From Bacteroidota bacterium (GTDB lineage: Bacteria; Bacteroidota; Bacteroidia; J057; JAJTIE01): 64,000 bases of DNA. The notes below the pieces were generated by a model. The model saw only the letters and a program-made list of their open reading frames with translations. It had not been told where the DNA came from and did not search any database. Location: positions 1-64,000 of the forward strand of contig JAJTIE010000030.1 in the NCBI GenBank assembly GCA_021300195.1. The letters are read 5' to 3'. Of this stretch, positions 17,093 through 25,258 are shown piece after piece. How positions within the stretch are numbered: position 1 is the stretch's first letter; each line of letters starts with the position of its first letter. A program made the translations under genes and the position numbers.

Positions 17093-17335
17093 CTAAACAT
17101 GCGGGGCGCTTTCTTCTTCGGCCTCGTCTTGGCCCTCGCCTTCGCCAGGATGGGTACGTTTTACCACGTCTACCCCTTTAAACTTCTTGTCGTCCACCTT
17201 TTCGTCCAGAAACTGGTTTAGCTTATTGATGTCGTAAGAGGAGACAATCTCCCCAAAGGCATTGATCTCTACATCAAAGCCCTTCAGTGCTGCATTTACC
17301 TGCGGTTTCACTGCACCTCGTATTTTTCTAGCCAT
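17093..17335 (-). CDS. Small hypothetical protein with acidic tail
   Basis: 80 residues from ATG 17335 (MARKIRGAVKPQVNAALKGF). The longer frame upstream is not convincing. The N-terminus is basic, the middle has SSYDINKLNQFLDEKVDDKK, and the last ~20 residues are strongly acidic (GEGEGQDEAEEESAPHV). No signal peptide or membrane segment. I do not recognise a family. Support is coding-like composition and position rather than homology. Confidence 0.5.
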   Translation of the reverse strand: MARKIRGAVKPQVNAALKGFDVEINAFGEIVSSYDINKLNQFLDEKVDDKKFKGVDVVKRTHPGEGEGQDEAEEESAPHV

Positions 17336-17471
17336 TGTAATACTACTAATTGGTATGCGGGCGGACAGCGTAAGAACAACAAATTGTGCCCGTTTGGTTC
17401 CATCCATTTTTGTCCGGGATTACAGGGGCATGGCTCCCTGTGCGGGGCCTTGCACTTCCTGCTGTAAATAC

Positions 17472-17500
17472 AAAGGAGCCCGATGCGTTCGGGCTCCTTT
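17472..17500 (-). terminator. Hairpin, probable intrinsic terminator
   Basis: Perfect 12-bp stem AAAGGAGCCCGA / TCGGGCTCCTTT with a 5-base loop. On the minus strand the stem ends in CTCCTTT and runs into TGTATTTA, a modest U-rich tail. It lies 115 bases beyond the small membrane-protein gene ending at 17615. Confidence 0.55.
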
Positions 17501-17614
17501 GGGTACAGTTTAGGACACGTATCTGCCCACACACCTGGTGGAGACAAGACCCGCGTCTTACCGATTTAGCCCTGGCAAGTTAGTAGCCGATCTTCATTTC
17601 TCAAACGCAGGTGC

Positions 17615-17839
17615 CTACTTAATATCCACCAACGGAGAAGGGGGCTGTGGATGCTGAGTGGTGCAGGCCTTCCACTGCTGCCGGTAGTAATCCCGCTGCT
17701 GCTGTAGCTGCAGGATTGCGCGTTCCTGTTCCGCATACCGCTGCCAAAGCCCATCCTGCTGCTGCTGTAGCAGGACGGCCCACAGCACAGCCGCCACAGC
17801 CACTATGCCCAGCATGCCTATCGCCAGTATCCTTTTCAT
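17615..17839 (-). CDS. Small single-pass membrane protein with coiled coil
   Basis: 74 residues from ATG 17839 (MKRILAIGMLGIVAVAAVLW). One N-terminal transmembrane helix (~4-24) is followed by a glutamine-rich coiled coil (QERAILQLQQQRDYYRQQW) and a Pro-rich end. Layout resembles FtsB/DivIC-like or other small bitopic proteins, but no family is claimed. The longer frame starting at 17983 crosses the terminator of the upstream gene and is rejected. Confidence 0.5.
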   Translation of the reverse strand: MKRILAIGMLGIVAVAAVLWAVLLQQQQDGLWQRYAEQERAILQLQQQRDYYRQQWKACTTQHPQPPSPLVDIK

Positions 17840-17970
17840 GCTGCAAATCTTGGGAAAAAAAAATCGCCCCGGCCCTTCGGCTGCCTCCATGAGGGGTGTG
17901 GTGTGGTAGATCAAGGGCCCAAGAGGCAGGCAAATCGCGACAGAGAAGAGGTGTCGGGGTGTTTGAGCAT

Positions 17971-17997
17971 AAAAAAAGGCCACCAGATTGGCGGCCT
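17971..17997 (-). terminator. Intrinsic terminator of the exported basic/acidic protein gene
   Basis: On the minus strand a 9-bp stem (AGGCCGCCA / TGGTGGCCT, one G-U pair, 3-base loop) is followed at once by seven T's. It lies 27 bases after the stop at 18025, a textbook position. Confidence 0.8.
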
Positions 17998-18024
17998 CCT
18001 TATCTGTATCTGTCTGGGGGGGGC

Positions 18025-18507
18025 TTATTCCGCGTCATCGGGCAGCTCGCTGTCCGCCGCCTCCTGGTCCGTAACCTCTCCCGCTGGCAGGTCCGCGTCC
18101 AGTGCCGTGTCAGATGGGCTGTCGCTGGCGTAGTCTGCATCCTCTTTGTTCAGGCTATCCAGGTCTGCCGGCACACTTTGCTTGTTGTTCACAATGGCAA
18201 TGCGTGCCAGGCGGCGGGCATAGCGTGCATGGTGGATGGCAGCCCGGTAGCGGCCCTGTACGTGCAGGGCGCGGGCATAGCGCTGGTGGCGCACTGCACG
18301 GCCCAGATGGCCCGTATAGTTCTTCCCGCTCTTTACGGCTAGCTGGGCATGCCGGATGGCCCGATTGGTGCGGCGCAGGGCCTGGCGGCTGTCATCGCGC
18401 AGTGTGGGGGTGCGGTTGTTTCGCACGCCGCGCTGGGCATAGGCTTCGGGTAGAGATACGGCAAAGAGCAAGGCCGCAAGCCCGATGAAAAGAAAAGATT
18501 TTCTCAT
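18025..18507 (-). CDS. Exported hypothetical protein, basic repeats plus acidic tail
   Basis: 160 residues. A clear signal peptide (MRKSFLFIGLAALLFAVSLP, cleavage after EAYAQ). Residues ~40-100 are Arg/His-rich with a weak period of ~20 residues (RAIRHAQLAVKSGK, RAVRHQRYARALHVQGR, AIHHARYARRLARIA). The last ~50 residues are strongly acidic (SDSPSDTALDADLP). The opposite charges in one chain suggest a self-masking or polyanion-binding periplasmic protein, but this is inference. No family recognised. Confidence 0.65.
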   Translation of the reverse strand: MRKSFLFIGLAALLFAVSLPEAYAQRGVRNNRTPTLRDDSRQALRRTNRAIRHAQLAVKSGKNYTGHLGRAVRHQRYARALHVQGRYRAAIHHARYARRLARIAIVNNKQSVPADLDSLNKEDADYASDSPSDTALDADLPAGEVTDQEAADSELPDDAE

Positions 18508-18605
18508 GTTTCGTTTAGATCAATGAAGGGTGGTTCTATACCAGGAGCACGGCAAATTTCATGCCAAACGCACAGCGCACCAGAATCTGTACCGTGGGCA
18601 AAGGA

Positions 18606-18953
18606 TCAGCCGTGCATCCACTGCTGCTTGGCTAGCAGGGTTTCGGCGGCCTCCTCATGCTCGGGGTCGGGCACGCAGCAGTCTACGGGGCATACGGCCG
18701 CGCACTGGGGTTCTTCATGAAAGCCCATACATTCGGTACACTTGCTGGGCACAATGTAGTACAGCTCCTCAGATACCGGGACCTGCATGTCCTCTGCCCC
18801 GATCACCACCCCGTTGCCAAAGTCAATCTGACCCTTCAGGTGCGTACCATCGGCATAACTCCACTTGGCCCCCCCCTCATAAATGGCCGTATTGGGGCAT
18901 TCCGGCTCGCAGGCACCACAGTTTATGCATTCCTCTGTTATCACAATAGCCAT
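18606..18953 (-). CDS. 2[4Fe-4S] ferredoxin (YfhL-like)
   Basis: 115 residues from ATG 18953 ([15 protein letters not shown]); upstream in-frame residues are not family-like. First cluster motif [12 protein letters not shown] (residues ~9-20). Second is [18 protein letters not shown], a spaced CxxCx8CxxxCP as in YfhL/Alvin-type ferredoxins, with a ~45-residue insert between the two motifs. Soluble electron carrier. No dedicated partner is adjacent. The sulfate-reduction genes begin 298 bases away, divergently, so an electron-donor role there is only a possibility. Confidence 0.88.
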   Translation of the reverse strand: MAIVITEECINCGACEPECPNTAIYEGGAKWSYADGTHLKGQIDFGNGVVIGAEDMQVPVSEELYYIVPSKCTECMGFHEEPQCAAVCPVDCCVPDPEHEEAAETLLAKQQWMHG

Positions 18954-19218
18954 CTGTATCTTCCGTTTTGGTTCTTTTGGCAACCGCCTGGGCGGCTGTA
19001 TAGCAAAATACCGGCTGTAAAAGAATAATTCCGCTTTGCGCTGCAAATATGAGGCAAATTTTCAGTTTACACGATTCCGCAGGGGCACGAAAACACCTCT
19101 ACAAGGCCCGAACTAAACCCAGATGTAATTATTTTATGGTATAATATTTTTAAATAGCACAAAAAAATTTATATTTTCAATTTAAAATTCCGCAAAAACA
19201 ACGAACGCTTACCAAAAC

Positions 19219-19230
19219 GAGACCGGTCTC
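19219..19230. promoter_or_regulatory. 12-bp perfect palindrome upstream of cysH, candidate operator
   Basis: GAGACCGGTCTC is a perfect 12-base palindrome 21 bases before the cysH ATG, downstream of an AT-rich promoter-like stretch (19130-19200). Size and position fit a dimeric repressor or activator site, but no regulator gene is linked. The 298-base intergenic region shows no other feature I can support; no SAM riboswitch fold was recognised. Confidence 0.4.
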
Positions 19231-19251
19231 CTTGCATACAGGCTTCCCTTT

Positions 19252-20007
19252 ATGCTAAGCAAGAAACCACAAACAACCCGCCACACATACCCCCCCGAAA
19301 TGCTTCAGACTGAAATAGACAGCTTAATCCACTCGCTCGTAGGATTGTCCGAATCGGATGCCCTGCAGCTGCTGGTGCATCAGCACCCAGGCACGGCCGT
19401 GTTCAGTACGGCACTGGGCCCCGAGGACCAGGCAATTACCCACCTGCTGGCGCAGGCAGCGCTGCCAGTGCGGATATTCACCCTGGATACTGGCCGCCTG
19501 TTTGCCGAGAGCTATGAGCTGCTAGACCAAACCCGCAGCCGCTACCCGGGCCTACCCATACAGGTCTACTTCCCGCAGCATACGGCAGTAGAGCGGCTGC
19601 TGAGTGAGCAGGGCCCTTTCAGCTTCTACGAAAGCGTGGAGGCCCGCAAACACTGCTGCCATATACGCAAGGTAGAGCCGCTGCAGCGTGCCCTGCAGGG
19701 TGCCAGCCTGTGGATAACCGGCATACGGGCCGAGCAGAGCACCCACCGCAGCGAAATGCAGCCCCTGGAGTGGGACGAAACGCATCGGGTGCTCAAGTTT
19801 CACCCCATCTTCTACTGGACCGAGACGCAGCTGTGGAACTATATTCATGCCCATCACATCCCCTACAACAAGCTGCACGACCAGGGATACCCCAGCATAG
19901 GCTGCCAGCCCTGCACCCGCGCCATAAGCCCGGGCGAAGACCCACGGGCCGGGCGCTGGTGGTGGGAGCAGAGCCAGAAGGAATGCGGCCTGCACGAACA
20001 CGAGTAA
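19252..20007 (+). CDS. cysH: Assimilatory APS/PAPS reductase, APS-type
   Basis: 251 residues, cytoplasmic. Reduces adenylyl sulfate to sulfite. The four [4Fe-4S] cysteines typical of the APS-using class are present: C135-C136 (RKHCCHIRK) and C218/C221 (GCQPC). The catalytic Cys is in KECGLH (C245) near the C-terminus. Substrate loop: FSTALGPEDQAI (~51-62). First gene of a cysH-cysD-cysN run; no cysC, sulfite reductase or sulfate transporter is in the window. Start ATG 19252; an ATG at 19300 (MLQTEIDSLI) is possible. Confidence 0.93.
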   Translation: MLSKKPQTTRHTYPPEMLQTEIDSLIHSLVGLSESDALQLLVHQHPGTAVFSTALGPEDQAITHLLAQAALPVRIFTLDTGRLFAESYELLDQTRSRYPGLPIQVYFPQHTAVERLLSEQGPFSFYESVEARKHCCHIRKVEPLQRALQGASLWITGIRAEQSTHRSEMQPLEWDETHRVLKFHPIFYWTETQLWNYIHAHHIPYNKLHDQGYPSIGCQPCTRAISPGEDPRAGRWWWEQSQKECGLHEHE

Positions 20008-20088
20008 GCTGGCTGTTCCGTAAATTTGATCCCGCAAAACGCACGCCATACGGCCCTATATCCTGGCCCACAAGCCACCCCACCACAC

Positions 20089-21015
20089 ATGTCAACACAC
20101 GCACCCACCCAAGCCCTGCTGCACCTGGACTACCTGGATGCCCTGGAGGCAGAAGCCATTTACATCCTGCGCGAAGTGGCAGGCCAGTTTGAACGGCCTG
20201 CGCTGCTCTTCTCCGGCGGCAAAGACTCCATTACCCTGGTGCACCTGGCCCGCAAGGCCTTTGCGCCTGGGCCCCTACCCTTTCCGTTGGTGCACATAGA
20301 CACTGGGCACAACTTTGAAGAAGTAATTGCCTTTCGCGACCAGCTGGTGAAGCAAACGGGCGCGCGGCTGGTGGTAGGCTATGTGCAAGACAGCATAGAT
20401 GCCGGCAAGGTGGTGGAGCAAACGGGCAAAAACGCCAGCCGCAATGCCCTGCAAACCGTTACGCTGCTAGACACCATACAGGCCCAGGGCTACGATGCCT
20501 GCATAGGGGGTGCCCGCAGAGACGAAGAAAAGGCGCGGGCCAAGGAGCGGGTATTCTCCTTTCGGAACAGCCTGGGGGCCTGGGACCCCAAGCGCCAGCG
20601 CCCCGAGCTGTGGAGCCTGTACAATGGAAAAATAAACCCCGGCGAGAATGTACGCTGCTTCCCCATAAGCAACTGGACCGAACTGGACGTGTGGAACTAC
20701 ATCCGCCGCGAGCAGATAGCCCTACCCACCCTCTACTTTGCCCACACCCGCCAGGTAGTGCGCAGGCAGGGGCAGTGGCTGGCTGCCCACCCCATCCTGG
20801 AGATTGACGGAGCGGACGAAGTAACAAGCCTGCGTGTACGCTTTCGCACGGTGGGAGACATCTCCTGCACCGCAGCCCTGGAGTCTGAGGCCGACACCCT
20901 GGATACCGTCATCGAAGAAATAAGCCAGGCACAGATAACCGAGCGCGGCACCCGGATAGATGACAAGGCCAGCGAGGCAGCCATGGAAGACCGAAAAAAA
21001 GGCGGCTATTTTTGA
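20089..21015 (+). CDS. cysD: Sulfate adenylyltransferase subunit 2
   Basis: 308 residues from ATG 20089 (MSTHAPTQALLHLDYL). Together with CysN forms ATP sulfurylase, making APS from sulfate and ATP. PP-loop SGGKDS at 42-47, LVHIDTGHNFEEVI around 70, GARRDEEKARAKERVFSFR and WNYIRREQI typical of CysD. Ends with the family's characteristic MEDRKKGGYF. Lies 81 bases after cysH and 102 before cysN. The longer ORF upstream has no ATG and is not used. Confidence 0.95.
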   Translation: MSTHAPTQALLHLDYLDALEAEAIYILREVAGQFERPALLFSGGKDSITLVHLARKAFAPGPLPFPLVHIDTGHNFEEVIAFRDQLVKQTGARLVVGYVQDSIDAGKVVEQTGKNASRNALQTVTLLDTIQAQGYDACIGGARRDEEKARAKERVFSFRNSLGAWDPKRQRPELWSLYNGKINPGENVRCFPISNWTELDVWNYIRREQIALPTLYFAHTRQVVRRQGQWLAAHPILEIDGADEVTSLRVRFRTVGDISCTAALESEADTLDTVIEEISQAQITERGTRIDDKASEAAMEDRKKGGYF

Positions 21016-21117
21016 GTAAAACCGCACAAAACAACCACACACACCGGCATAAGCGAGCCCAGGCAGCGGCGGCGCAACGATAGAAAAAGAAAGACGGTAT
21101 ACCCCCAAAGAGAAAAA

Positions 21118-22368
21118 ATGGAGATTCTACGATTTTTGACCGCAGGCAGCGTGGACGACGGCAAAAGCACGCTGATGGGCCGCCTGCTGTACGACAGCAA
21201 CAATGTGCCGCTGGACATACTGGCAAGCATCGAGCGCGGCTCGGTAGGCAGAACAGATGGCTCGCTGGATCTTTCGCTGCTGACTGACGGCCTGCGGGCC
21301 GAGCGCGAGCAAGGCATAACCATAGATGTGGCCTACAAATACTTCCATACCCCCACACGCAAATTCATCATAGCCGACACGCCCGGCCATGTGCAGTACA
21401 CCCGAAACATGGTAACCGGCGCCAGCAATAGCGAGGCCGTGCTGCTGCTGGTGGATGCCCGAAATGGCATAATGGAGCAAACACGCCGCCACAGCCTTCT
21501 ATGCCAGCTGCTGGGCCTGCGGCACTTTGTGCTGTGCGTAAACAAGATGGACCTGGTAGACTACTCCGCCAGCCGCTACGAGGCTATTTGCGCAGACTTC
21601 CGGGCTATGGCAGCCCGCATGGGCCTGGCCGATGAGCAGCTGTATACCCTGCCCGCCGCCGCACGCACGGGCCAGAACGTGGTGCACCCCGCCCAGGCCG
21701 ACATGCCCTGGTACACAGGCCCCACCCTGCTGGGCCTGCTGGAGGCCCTGCCTGTGGGCCAGCCCAGAGACCTACCCATGCGCTTTCAGGTGCAGGGGGT
21801 TATCCGCCCACAATCTGCCGAACTGCACGACTACCGGGGCTATATGGGCAAAGTGCTAAGCGGAAGCCTGCGGGTGGGAGACACCATCACCGCACTACCC
21901 AGCTACATGCCCGCCACCATTACCCACATTAGCCTGGGAGACAAGCAGCTGGAGCGTGCCATAGCGCCCGCCTCCGTAACCCTGGAGCTGGATACCCAGA
22001 TAGACATTAGCCGGGGCGACCTGCTGGCGGCCAGCGAGGCACTGCCAGAAGAAACAAGCCTGCTGGAGGCCAACCTGTGCTGGATGGACCCACGCCCGCT
22101 GAAGCCAGGCACGGCACTGATCCTGCAGCACAACAGCCAGCGGCTGCCCTGCAAGCTACAGCAGATTGTACACAAAGTAGACATAGAAACCCAAACGGAA
22201 GTGCCCGATGTGCCCCAGCTGCAGCTAAACGACATTGCCCGTGTGCGCCTGGCCCTGGGTGGCCCCGTATTTGCCGATGCCTATACGACCAACCCCGCCA
22301 ACGGAGCCTTCATCCTGATAGAACCTACCCGAAATGACACGGTGGCCGGCGGCATGGTTCTGGCTTAA
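21118..22368 (+). CDS. cysN: Sulfate adenylyltransferase subunit 1 (GTPase)
   Basis: 416 residues. GTP hydrolysis drives CysD-catalysed APS formation. G1 GSVDDGKST (10-18), G2 region EREQGITIDVAYKYF, G3 DTPGH (87-91), G4 NKMD (142-145). Domains II/III follow (~230-410). Shorter than the ~475-residue enterobacterial protein and not fused to an APS kinase, as in other Bacteroidota. Last gene of the sulfate run. A GC hairpin at 22389-22406 follows the stop. Confidence 0.95.
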   Translation: MEILRFLTAGSVDDGKSTLMGRLLYDSNNVPLDILASIERGSVGRTDGSLDLSLLTDGLRAEREQGITIDVAYKYFHTPTRKFIIADTPGHVQYTRNMVTGASNSEAVLLLVDARNGIMEQTRRHSLLCQLLGLRHFVLCVNKMDLVDYSASRYEAICADFRAMAARMGLADEQLYTLPAAARTGQNVVHPAQADMPWYTGPTLLGLLEALPVGQPRDLPMRFQVQGVIRPQSAELHDYRGYMGKVLSGSLRVGDTITALPSYMPATITHISLGDKQLERAIAPASVTLELDTQIDISRGDLLAASEALPEETSLLEANLCWMDPRPLKPGTALILQHNSQRLPCKLQQIVHKVDIETQTEVPDVPQLQLNDIARVRLALGGPVFADAYTTNPANGAFILIEPTRNDTVAGGMVLA

Positions 22369-22388
22369 ACCTGTGGTTCATGCGGTCC

Positions 22389-22406
22389 GGCCCGGGTATC
22401 CGGGCC
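22389..22406. terminator. GC hairpin after cysN (weak terminator candidate)
   Basis: GGCCCGG and CCGGGCC flank a 4-base loop, 21 bases after the cysN stop and before a convergent gene. There is no T-run, so termination here is uncertain. Confidence 0.3.
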
Positions 22407-22457
22407 AGCAGGTCAGTTGCGTGCGATGCCTGTGCCCGACAATAATGGCCGCCCAGG

Positions 22458-22904
22458 CTACTCAGATACCTCCAGCGGCAGGAAGCGGCTCAGCCAGCTG
22501 CTGGCCATGGTGGTGCGTAGCCCATCCAGCGAACCCCGGTGTACACAGGTAATGTCCAGCACCTGCGTGTGGGGTGCCAGCACACCGCGCTGCAGCAGGT
22601 CGGGCACCTGGTTGTAGTGGCATTCGCACAAGCGGTCGGCCCGATAGTAGAAGACGGTACTGGCATCCAGCAGCTGATTTCCATGCCGGGCCACGCGGGC
22701 TAGCACCATCTGCGTCATCCAGTCTATGCTACAGCCACTCTTTTCGTCCAGTGCCTCTACCACCAGCAGCCTGTCTTCTACAAACTGCATCCGGCTAGGC
22801 ACAGGCTTACCGTGTGCCTTCCAGCCCGCCAAAACCTGTTCGAGTTCCGAGCGAAGATCCTCACTGGCCTTGCGTGCCAATGGGAAGATCCATATATTTT
22901 GCAT
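22458..22904 (-). CDS. Conserved Bacteroidota hypothetical protein (GCSID motif)
   Basis: 148 residues, soluble, no signal. MQNIWIFPLARKAS at the start, AGWKAHGKPVPSR around 26-38, and SGCSIDWMTQMV around 55-66. This resembles a small Bacteroidota family often labelled ABC transporter ATPase in databases, a name that cannot be right because there is no Walker motif. Function unknown. Its start codon is only 14 bases from that of the divergent helix-hairpin-helix gene, and an exact -7 box fills that gap. Confidence 0.7.
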   Translation of the reverse strand: MQNIWIFPLARKASEDLRSELEQVLAGWKAHGKPVPSRMQFVEDRLLVVEALDEKSGCSIDWMTQMVLARVARHGNQLLDASTVFYYRADRLCECHYNQVPDLLQRGVLAPHTQVLDITCVHRGSLDGLRTTMASSWLSRFLPLEVSE

Positions 22905-22908
22905 AACG

Positions 22909-22916
22909 CAAATTTA
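22909..22916 (-). promoter_or_regulatory. -7 box in a 14-base divergent gap (leaderless)
   Basis: Minus-strand TAAATTTG, exact TAnnTTTG, ends 4 bases before the ATG at 22904. A TTG lies 23 bases upstream (22940-22942), inside the coding region of the divergent gene. Predicts a leaderless transcript. Confidence 0.5.
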
Positions 22917-22918
22917 AC

Positions 22919-23893
22919 ATGTTATCTCAACTACCGGTTCAATTTCGGGGCTTTTTGCTGCTTTTGCTGCTGCTAGCAGGTAGCTGGCTGCTGCAGCACT
23001 GGCCCCCCCGGGCACCCGCAGAGGTGCTGGGCCCTGCGGCGCAGCCCTTCCGGCTGGATGTAAACACGGCCTACGAGGCCGAATTGCAGCGGCTGCCGGG
23101 TGTATCGGCACGCCTGGCGCAGCAGATTGTGGCGTACCGGAATGCACACGGCTACTTTCACGCAGTATCGGATCTGCAGCAGGTGCCTGACATGGGCCAG
23201 CACTGGCAGCAGCTGGCACCCCTGCTGTATGTAGATACGCTTGCGCTGCTGCGGCTGAAGGAAGCCGACACCCTGGCACCTGGGCCACACAGGCGGCAGA
23301 ACCTGAACTATGCCAGCGCGGAGACCCTGAGCCAGCCAGGCCTATTGCCCCGCAAAACTGCCGCCCTGCTGGTAATGACCCGGCAGCAGCAAGGGCCCTA
23401 CCGCCACTATGCAGACCTGATGCAGCGCGTGCCGCTCAGCGCCCACGAGCGGCGCGTCCTGGAGCTGTACTTCTACTGCGGCAAGACAATCCCGATCCTG
23501 GACCTGAACCTGGCAGACAGCGGCAGCCTGCGCCAGCTGCCTGGCATAGGCCAGAAGCTGGCAGCGCGCATTGTGCGCTATCGGCACACGCTGGGCTACT
23601 ACCACGCGGTGGAACAGCTGCGCGAGCTACCACGCCTGAGCGAGAAGAACTATCGGCGCATGCAGCCCTACCTATATGTGCGGCAGCGGGCGGGGGTAAT
23701 GACGCTGGACTCGCTGCGCCGGGCTACCCGGCTCCGCCACCCGTACTTTCGGGGTAGCGAGATGCCCCTGCTGGAGGCATGGGCACTGCAGCTAGACTCG
23801 CTGAACCGACCCACCTTTGACCATGCACCCGTATCCGAAGCATGGCGCAGCAGGGCCTTGCCCTACATGGCTTTTCGCGTGTACCCGGAATGA
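22919..23893 (+). CDS. Helix-hairpin-helix protein (ComEA-like repeats)
   Basis: 324 residues. An N-terminal hydrophobic segment (~10-26, FRGFLLLLLLLAGSWLL) is a membrane anchor or signal. Three helix-hairpin-helix units follow: VNTAYEAELQRLPGVSARLA (~48-67), a degenerate one around 128-150 (LNYASAETLSQPGLL), and LNLADSGSLRQLPGIGQKLA (~198-217), each followed by an aromatic YRxxxGYYHAV-type loop. ComEA-type proteins bind DNA in the periplasm during transformation. Multi-HhH versions with an anchor are frequent in Bacteroidota, and uptake has not been shown for them. The C-terminal 80 residues are unrecognised. Confidence 0.8.
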   Translation: MLSQLPVQFRGFLLLLLLLAGSWLLQHWPPRAPAEVLGPAAQPFRLDVNTAYEAELQRLPGVSARLAQQIVAYRNAHGYFHAVSDLQQVPDMGQHWQQLAPLLYVDTLALLRLKEADTLAPGPHRRQNLNYASAETLSQPGLLPRKTAALLVMTRQQQGPYRHYADLMQRVPLSAHERRVLELYFYCGKTIPILDLNLADSGSLRQLPGIGQKLAARIVRYRHTLGYYHAVEQLRELPRLSEKNYRRMQPYLYVRQRAGVMTLDSLRRATRLRHPYFRGSEMPLLEAWALQLDSLNRPTFDHAPVSEAWRSRALPYMAFRVYPE

Positions 23894-23970
23894 AGCGAGA
23901 TAAAACAAGACCATACCCTAGCCTGCCGCCTCGCCGTTGCAGCTCGCTGTGCCCTGCTTCCGGCCTGCTG

Positions 23971-25128
23971 CTAGTGCATCCAGCTCTGCCAGTAGTTCTC
24001 GTCCTCTATGGCACTGGCCTCTTTGGTAAGCCATAGGGTACGGAATGTATCCACCATTACGGCCAGCTCCTCGGTACTCTTCTGGCCGATGGAGCGCTCC
24101 ATGGCCCCAGGGTGTGGCCCGTGGGGGATGCCCATGGGGTGCAGGGTTATCTGGCCCTGCTTAATGTTGTTGCGGCTCATAAAGTCGCCATCCACATAGT
24201 ACAGTACCTCATCACTGTCTACATTACTGTGGTTGTAGGGTGCGGGTATGCTCTGGGGGTGATAGTCGTACAGGCGGGGGCAGAAGCTACAGATGACAAA
24301 GGTATTGGTCTCAAACGTCTGATGAATAGGCGGGGGTAGGTGTAGCCTGCCGGTAATGGGCTCGAAATTGTGGATGCTGAAGATGTAGGGGTAGAAGTAG
24401 CCATCCCAACCTGCGTAGTCGAATGGGTGGGTGGCATAGGTGTAGGGATGCAGATAATGCTCTTTTTTGATCTGGATCAGAAAATCTCCCTGCTCGTCGT
24501 GGGTCTCCAGTGCCTGGGGTGTGCGGATGTCGCGCTCATAGATGGGGCTGTGCTCCTCAAACTGCCCATAGCGGTTCATGTAGCGCTTGGGGAAATAAAC
24601 AGGCGTAAAAGATTCGATGATAAAGAGGCGATTGTCTTCCGTATCGAATTCAAACTGGTGTACCACCCCGCGCGGGATATGGAGATAGTCTCCGTAGGAG
24701 AAGGTCAATGAACCGAAAGGCGTCTTTAGGGTGCCGCTGCCCCGGTGTACAAACACCACCTCATCCGCACTGGCATTCTTAAAGAAATACCCCTCTGTAC
24801 CACGGCGGGGGGCTGCCAGCAGGATTTGCACGTCTGCGTTGGCCAGCATAATCTTTCGGCTTTTGATGTAGTCGTCTGCGGGCGCTACCTGAAAGCCCAT
24901 GTAGCTGCGGCTCTGCATGTTGTGTTCCACATCTATATCTGGGCCACAGGGGCGCGCGGCACCTATGTGCTTCACCATAGTGGGCGGATGCACATGGTAC
25001 ACCAGGCTGTATATATTGCTGAATCCCTCGGTGCTTACCAGTTCTTCTTGATATAGTGCACCATTGGGCTGGCGCATCACCGTGTGGCGTTTGGGCGGAA
25101 CCGTTCCCCGGAATTGGTAGTGTGGCAT
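23971..25128 (-). CDS. hmgA: Homogentisate 1,2-dioxygenase
   Basis: 385 residues, non-haem iron enzyme of tyrosine/phenylalanine breakdown; opens the homogentisate ring to maleylacetoacetate using O2. Supported by YLHIPRGVVHQFEF (cupin core, ~148-161), NHSNVDSDEVLYYVDGDFMS (~293-312) and HPMGIPHGPHPGAMERS (~323-339), whose His and Glu residues form the iron site. Neighbouring pathway genes (hppD, fumarylacetoacetase) are not in the window. Divergent from the ATP-grasp gene, with a palindromic element between them. Confidence 0.92.
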   Translation of the reverse strand: MPHYQFRGTVPPKRHTVMRQPNGALYQEELVSTEGFSNIYSLVYHVHPPTMVKHIGAARPCGPDIDVEHNMQSRSYMGFQVAPADDYIKSRKIMLANADVQILLAAPRRGTEGYFFKNASADEVVFVHRGSGTLKTPFGSLTFSYGDYLHIPRGVVHQFEFDTEDNRLFIIESFTPVYFPKRYMNRYGQFEEHSPIYERDIRTPQALETHDEQGDFLIQIKKEHYLHPYTYATHPFDYAGWDGYFYPYIFSIHNFEPITGRLHLPPPIHQTFETNTFVICSFCPRLYDYHPQSIPAPYNHSNVDSDEVLYYVDGDFMSRNNIKQGQITLHPMGIPHGPHPGAMERSIGQKSTEELAVMVDTFRTLWLTKEASAIEDENYWQSWMH

Positions 25129-25170
25129 GGTATGTAGCGCGATGATTTGTGTACTTGATTATACTCGTTT

Positions 25171-25198
25171 CTCGATTATTTTTCAAAAATGTATCGAG
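25171..25198. promoter_or_regulatory. 28-base imperfect dyad between hmgA and the divergent ATP-grasp gene
   Basis: CTCGAT at the left end and ATCGAG at the right end are perfect arms, with inner TTTTT/AAAAA continuing the symmetry around a central C. The element sits 43 bases from the hmgA start and 61 from the divergent start. The symmetry suits a dimeric regulator; a weak hairpin is the alternative. Confidence 0.45.
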
Positions 25199-25258
25199 CC
25201 CGAATTGTAACGGCAAGCTAAGATAGCTGTTGGAAAAAAAGTATGACTTTTGTCACCT

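Noticed and set aside
17336-17534. Minus-strand frames extending the 80-residue protein or adding a 62-residue one
   Set aside because: They cross the terminator hairpin at 17472-17500 and show no family-like residues.
17500-17600. tRNA-Leu-like stretch on the minus strand (AAATCGGTAAGACGCG... GTGTGTGGG)
   Set aside because: Resembles the D-arm of tRNA-Leu, but there is no T-arm (GGTTCGA) and no pairing acceptor stem, so it is at best a fragment and probably chance.
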